A stretch of DNA of 51,022 bases from CAYTLW01 sp964438735 (GTDB taxonomy: Bacteria > Myxococcota_A > UBA9042). Location of the stretch: assembly GCA_964438735.1 (NCBI GenBank), contig CAYTLW010000047.1, forward strand, positions 1 through 51,022. Direction: 5' to 3'. This document shows positions 49,642-51,022 of the stretch, in pieces; within the stretch, counting starts at the first letter, position 1; every line of letters begins with the position of its first letter. The notes below the pieces were generated by a model. It saw only the letters and a list, made by a program, of their open reading frames with translations. It made no database searches and was not told where the DNA came from. A program made the translations under genes and the position numbers.

Positions 49642-51022
49642 TCAACGCAGGCAGACCGCGCAGTTGATCTGCTTGCTGCCGTGATGTTTACCCGAGGGAT
49701 CGTAGCCCTCGATGTGGACCTTGTAGGGCAGGTTGTGGTCGTGGTTGCTGCCGTTGCCATAGCGCTCGGGGTTCTTGTCGAAGCAAGCGTAGTCGCCCGA
49801 GTTATGGCCGTAGTGCGAGGCCCAGAGGTAGCCGTTGTAGGCCACCTTGGCGGGGCTGGCGCAGGAGTGCAGGCCGTGCACCTCGTAGTGGGTCGAGGCG
49901 TTCGGGGCGTAGCAGAGCGCGCAGGGCACCTCGTAGTTGTTGACGTTGGGACTGCCCGCCGACTCCTGGTATTCCGCCGACCAGGCATAAGCCGAGCCGC
50001 CGGTCGGGTTGCCGGCGAAATACTCCGGCTTGATGGTCAGGCAGAGGTAGTTTGATGGCCCCGCCTTGCCGGCATTGTGGCGGGTGCCGGCCATAAATCC
50101 CTGGTAGATCCGCTCGTGTCCGGTGGGACAGGTCTTCTTGGCCCACCGGGTATAGACCGTGCCCTTGGGGAAGTTGCCGGTGATCTTGCCGGTCACGTTC
50201 AGGTCCTTGAGCGTCGTCTTGCCGGTGACGTCCAGGGTGCCCTTGACTGTCAGGTTGTTGTCGACCCCCAGGGCGCCTTTGACCTGGATCTTCTTGTTGG
50301 AGAGCGTCTGGATGGCCACGCTCCAGCTGTTGATCTTGCCGTCTATGTTGTTGTTGAGGAACTTGTCGTCGACCACCAGCAGGCGCCATTTGCCGGCCGG
50401 GTTCTTGCCGACCCAGGTGGTCAGGTCGCCGGCGACCGTCTTGGTCTGGCTGGGATACTTGGTCTTGATGGTCTTGCCGCTGCCCGACTTGTTGTGGAGT
50501 GTGTACTCCTTGTTGTTGGGGTCGTAGACCTTGACCACCAGGTTGGCGATGTTCGAGTTGCTGATGTCCACCACCACGTCCAGCTTCTGGGCCAGGCCGA
50601 TGTTGGGGAAGGTCAGGGTGTCGGAGATGCCCACAGGGTTGTTATCCGGGATGCCGACGCCCTTCTTGCCCGCCGTCTCGTCGATGAACTGGTTGTGAAT
50701 CAGGCTGTTGGAGATCTCATCGATGCCATCGGCCGGCAGGCCCGAGGGATCCATGGACTTGACGCACTTCAAGGTGCCGTCAGCGTTGATTCCCTTGACC
50801 ACCTCGCCCGCCTTCTTGCATTCGCCCGAGGGGATCTTGATGCCGCTGAGCTTGCTGCCATCGCCCAGGAAGGAGTTGGCCTTGATGGTGGTGCCGGTGA
50901 TGGCGCCGGCGACGAGCGCCTTGCCGTTGAGGTTGATGTTGCCGTCGAACTTCATCTCGCCCACGGAGACGCAGCCCGTGCAGACCAGGTCCTCGGCCGT
51001 CGCGGTGCGGCGGGCGTAGGCG
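49642..51022 (-). CDS. Secreted protein with P-domain, beta-repeat stalk and short-chain-collagen-C4-like domain (5' end beyond window)
   Basis: The frame stays open to the window edge, and residues upstream of a GTG at 50964 are meaningful (AEDLVCTGCVSVGEMKFDG), so the start lies outside. Seen in order: an N-terminal segment shared by many myxobacterial surface proteins; a proprotein-convertase-type P-domain (LTFPNIGLAQKLDVVVDI, then NSWSVAIQTL); a run of stalk-like strands (LTVKGTLDVTGKTTLKDLNV); and a C-terminal domain of about 175 residues (GTVYTRWAKKTCP, IYQGFMAGTRHN, NYLCLTIKPEYF, EVPCALCYAPN, YGYL-like and INCAVCLR). That last domain matches, by memory, the C-terminal domain of sponge and cnidarian short-chain collagen C4 with its paired Cys. 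It is likely extracellular. Confidence 0.65.
   Translation of the reverse strand, partial: AYARRTATAEDLVCTGCVSVGEMKFDGNINLNGKALVAGAITGTTIKANSFLGDGSKLSGIKIPSGECKKAGEVVKGINADGTLKCVKSMDPSGLPADGIDEISNSLIHNQFIDETAGKKGVGIPDNNPVGISDTLTFPNIGLAQKLDVVVDISNSNIANLVVKVYDPNNKEYTLHNKSGSGKTIKTKYPSQTKTVAGDLTTWVGKNPAGKWRLLVVDDKFLNNNIDGKINSWSVAIQTLSNKKIQVKGALGVDNNLTVKGTLDVTGKTTLKDLNVTGKITGNFPKGTVYTRWAKKTCPTGHERIYQGFMAGTRHNAGKAGPSNYLCLTIKPEYFAGNPTGGSAYAWSAEYQESAGSPNVNNYEVPCALCYAPNASTHYEVHGLHSCASPAKVAYNGYLWASHYGHNSGDYACFDKNPERYGNGSNHDHNLPYKVHIEGYDPSGKHHGSKQINCAVCLR

Noticed and set aside
1..51022. CRISPR arrays, tRNA or rRNA genes
   Set aside because: I looked for regularly spaced repeats and for conserved tRNA arms or rRNA stretches and recognised none. 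The tandem repeats seen lie inside coding genes and keep the frame.

Overview
The window is GC-rich, gene-dense bacterial DNA. Secreted lipoproteins with Cys/Asp-rich DDGDxCT repeats, an RCC1-repeat lipoprotein, a CotH-like lipoprotein and TPR/SGNH proteins resemble those of uncultured Myxococcota and related former Deltaproteobacteria. I infer that affiliation from protein style only; no rRNA or tRNA gene was seen. No CRISPR array or intact mobile element was seen.

Layout. (1) 1-2.4 kb: the tail of an unidentified protein, an AT-richer gap with a good promoter candidate, then a Cys-rich lipoprotein and a radical SAM gene that converge on each other and both look cut off at about 1360. (2) 2.5-10.3 kb: a translationally coupled bamBCDEF operon for an ATP-independent class II benzoyl-CoA reductase (tungsten enzyme plus Hdr-like electron-transfer subunits). 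bamF is a selenoprotein gene: its in-frame TGA at 9440-9442 would otherwise split it into a stub and a shortened ORF. A 28-bp perfect palindrome ends the operon. (3) 10.4-25.2 kb: envelope and secreted functions: a lipoprotein adenosine deaminase, two degraded-looking genes, an RCC1-repeat lipoprotein, HflK/HflC with a coupled SGNH protein, a CotH-family lipoprotein, a membrane protein resembling the animal C-mannosyltransferase DPY19, and a TolB/TPR lipoprotein with a haem-binding-type CxxCH. (4) 25.3-29.9 kb: a leucine/isovalerate catabolic operon: methylcrotonyl-CoA carboxylase (carboxyltransferase, with biotin carboxylase and biotin carrier on separate genes) and HMG-CoA lyase. (5) 29.9-30.8 kb: a scar with a truncated transposase. 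(6) 30.8-37.7 kb: a fused transporter-like/spermidine-synthase-like protein and two GT-C-type membrane proteins (one TMTC-like with TPRs, one STT3/PMT-like). (7) 45.2-37.7 kb, minus strand: a tight eight-gene operon with a DPM1-like GT2, two sugar nucleotidyltransferases, GmhA, a heptose kinase fused to a HAD phosphatase, a ColD-like PLP enzyme with His in place of Lys, an SDR and an NTF2-like lipoprotein. This fits synthesis of an NDP-(deoxy)heptose. (8) 45.5-51.0 kb: a peroxiredoxin-like protein coupled to a bestrophin-like channel, a Cys-rich/FGE-fold lipoprotein, and an incomplete secreted protein with a P-domain, a beta-repeat stalk and a C-terminal domain resembling sponge/cnidarian short-chain collagen C4.

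How they may work together. The bam operon and the MCC/HMG-CoA lyase operon point to anaerobic use of aromatic and branched-chain acids with selenium and tungsten. The most unusual theme is that a DPY19-like protein, a TMTC-like protein, a third GT-C protein and a polyprenyl-phosphate-mannose-synthase-like GT2 lie within about 25 kb, among many secreted lipoproteins. That would suit lipid-linked-mannose protein glycosylation at the envelope. This is inference from protein similarity recognised by eye.
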